From CAYWTS01 sp964461265 (GTDB taxonomy: Bacteria > Bacteroidota > Ignavibacteria > Tepidaquicellales > OLB5), in contig CAYWTS010000076.1 of NCBI GenBank assembly GCA_964461265.1, positions 1-5,650 of the forward strand: DNA of 5,650 nt. Reading direction: 5' to 3'. The notes beneath the pieces were generated by a model that made no database searches, was not told the DNA's origin, and was given only the letters and a program-made list of their open reading frames with translations. Below are positions 4,541 to 5,650 of the stretch, piece by piece (position 1 is the stretch's first letter; each line of letters begins with the position of its first letter). A program made the position numbers and the translations under genes.

Positions 4541-5650
4541 AAAGAATATACGCATCGTGAAGCCAAGCTCGATATAACTAATAAATCGCGTCAAATCGGG
4601 TTCAGTTCCGGTGCGGTGGCTTACAAAGCGGTAAGAAGATGTTATTTTGAAGGCATCGACCAGATGCTCGTTTCGTCATCACAAAGGCAGGCTGATAAGC
4701 TTATGAGCTATGTTGAACGGTGGATTGAACGTGTTTACACAAAGCTCTGGCGTGTTAAGCTTGTGAAGGATACTGTGACGCAGAAAACATTTTCTAACGG
4801 CAAATCAATTTACTCACTTCCATCCAAACCCGAAACTATACGCGGTTTCCCCGGAGATGTGCGGATTGATGAATTTGCACTTCATAAAGAGGATAAAAAA
4901 ATGTATGAGTCGCTGCTGCCATCCATCGTAAAGAAGAAAAAATACCAGATATCTATAGTTTCGACACCGCTTGGTCAATCGAATATGTTTTATGAGATTT
5001 TTACCAATACCGCCAAGTATCCCGATTATTTCCGTAAGCAAGTAAACTGTTATGATGCTATCAAACAGGGCTGTGAAATGGATATCGATTACCTTAAACG
5101 TAATTTTGATGAAGAAAGCTTCCGGCAGGAGTTTTTGTGTGAGTTTATTGATGAAGCCACAGCATATTTTACCTATGAACTGCTTAAAAGCTGTACTGAG
5201 GATTTCAGCGAGAACGCTTTAAAAGGCAAGTGTTTTATTGGAATAGATATTGGACGCTCACATGACCTTACCGCCATCGCAGTATTAATAAAACAAAACG
5301 AACGTTTTTACCTGAAACGCATTGTATTATTAAGGAATGTAAATTTTAAAACGCAGTTTGATATAATTTGCTCTATATTTAAAGAGGAGCAGCCCATAAG
5401 TGTTTATATCGATAAAGGTGCAATCGGGATGCAGCTTGCCGAGGAGCTTGAAAAACGTTATATCTACGTTACAGGTGTGCAGATAAACCCGAACGTAAAA
5501 AATGACTGTGTAACATTCTGCCGTATGCTGATGGAAAAAAGAAATTTTGTATTTAATGATGATACAGAAGGAAGGAAACTTACTACCGAGTTTCACTCAA
5601 TAAAACGTAACGTAAGCATTGGTAATCAGGTCAGCTTCGATTCTGCACGT
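4541..5650 (+). CDS. terL: Phage terminase large subunit, ATPase and nuclease domains (partial at both ends)
   Basis: The frame is open across all 370 codons from the gap to the window edge. The large terminase pumps DNA into the capsid with an ATPase motor and cuts it with an RNase H-like nuclease. In fragment numbering, KSRQIGFSSG (15-24) is the deviant Walker A seen in the terminase group that carries KSRQ-G-S, VRIDEF (107-112) is Walker B with the catalytic Glu111, and SIVSTPLGQ (138-146) is the coupling motif. The nuclease starts with FIGIDIGRSHD (232-242, metal-binding Asp236), and VYIDKGAIG (288-296) gives the second acid, Asp291. The third acidic motif, usually a His-x-Asp just after a segment like NQVSFDSAR, should lie a few residues beyond the edge. 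Judging from Walker A, about 15-35 residues are lost to the gap. All motifs visible are intact, so it looks functional rather than decayed. Confidence 0.95.

Noticed and set aside
4350..4577. Open frames on both strands running through the N block
   Set aside because: They are open only because N codons hide stops; the bases on either side belong to the terminase genes.
4814..5596. Two minus-strand open frames opposite the large terminase
   Set aside because: Both are antisense to coding sequence with clear ATPase and nuclease motifs.
4193..5650. A single fused small-large terminase protein
   Set aside because: The shared frame depends on a placeholder of 100 N; the two subunits are normally separate genes.

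Overview
The window looks like a scaffold from an AT-rich bacterium of the Bacteroidota / Ignavibacteria (FCB) type that carries the edge of a prophage. This rests on low G+C, few Shine-Dalgarno sequences, a lipid-free signal peptide ending in FAQ on a long tetratricopeptide protein, an outer-membrane-barrel-like partial gene, and promoter-like TAnnTTTG boxes. It is an inference from style, not a taxonomic identification.

Layout. Positions 1-525 hold the 3' end of a plus-strand gene that looks like a beta-barrel protein, followed by a hairpin terminator near 541-577. Convergent to it, on the minus strand, 659-2548 encodes a secreted protein made almost entirely of 17 tetratricopeptide repeats in unbroken 34-residue register. 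These two look like host genes. An AT-rich spacer (2549-2733) separates them from a phage-like block. That block starts with a minus-strand, self-cleaving HTH/S24 repressor (2734-3423) and a 147-base divergent control region with nested palindromes (3424-3570). A rightward run of close-packed genes follows: a 70-residue protein with a ribbon-helix-helix-like C-terminal half, an acidic 75-residue protein, a basic 55-residue protein overlapping it by 4 bases, a terminase small subunit, and a terminase large subunit that runs off the right edge. A run of exactly 100 N (4441-4540) removes the small-subunit C-terminus and the large-subunit N-terminus.

How it may work. The repressor has a UmuD-type Cys-Gly cleavage site and a Ser/Lys catalytic pair, so DNA damage would be expected to trigger its self-cleavage. 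The palindromes lie between it and the rightward genes and overlap a candidate rightward promoter, so the repressor probably silences the small genes and perhaps the packaging genes directly. The unusual point is that only three very small genes lie between the repressor and the terminase. No integrase, transposase, replication or excision gene is visible, which suggests a compact, rearranged or satellite-like element, or that those genes lie outside the window.
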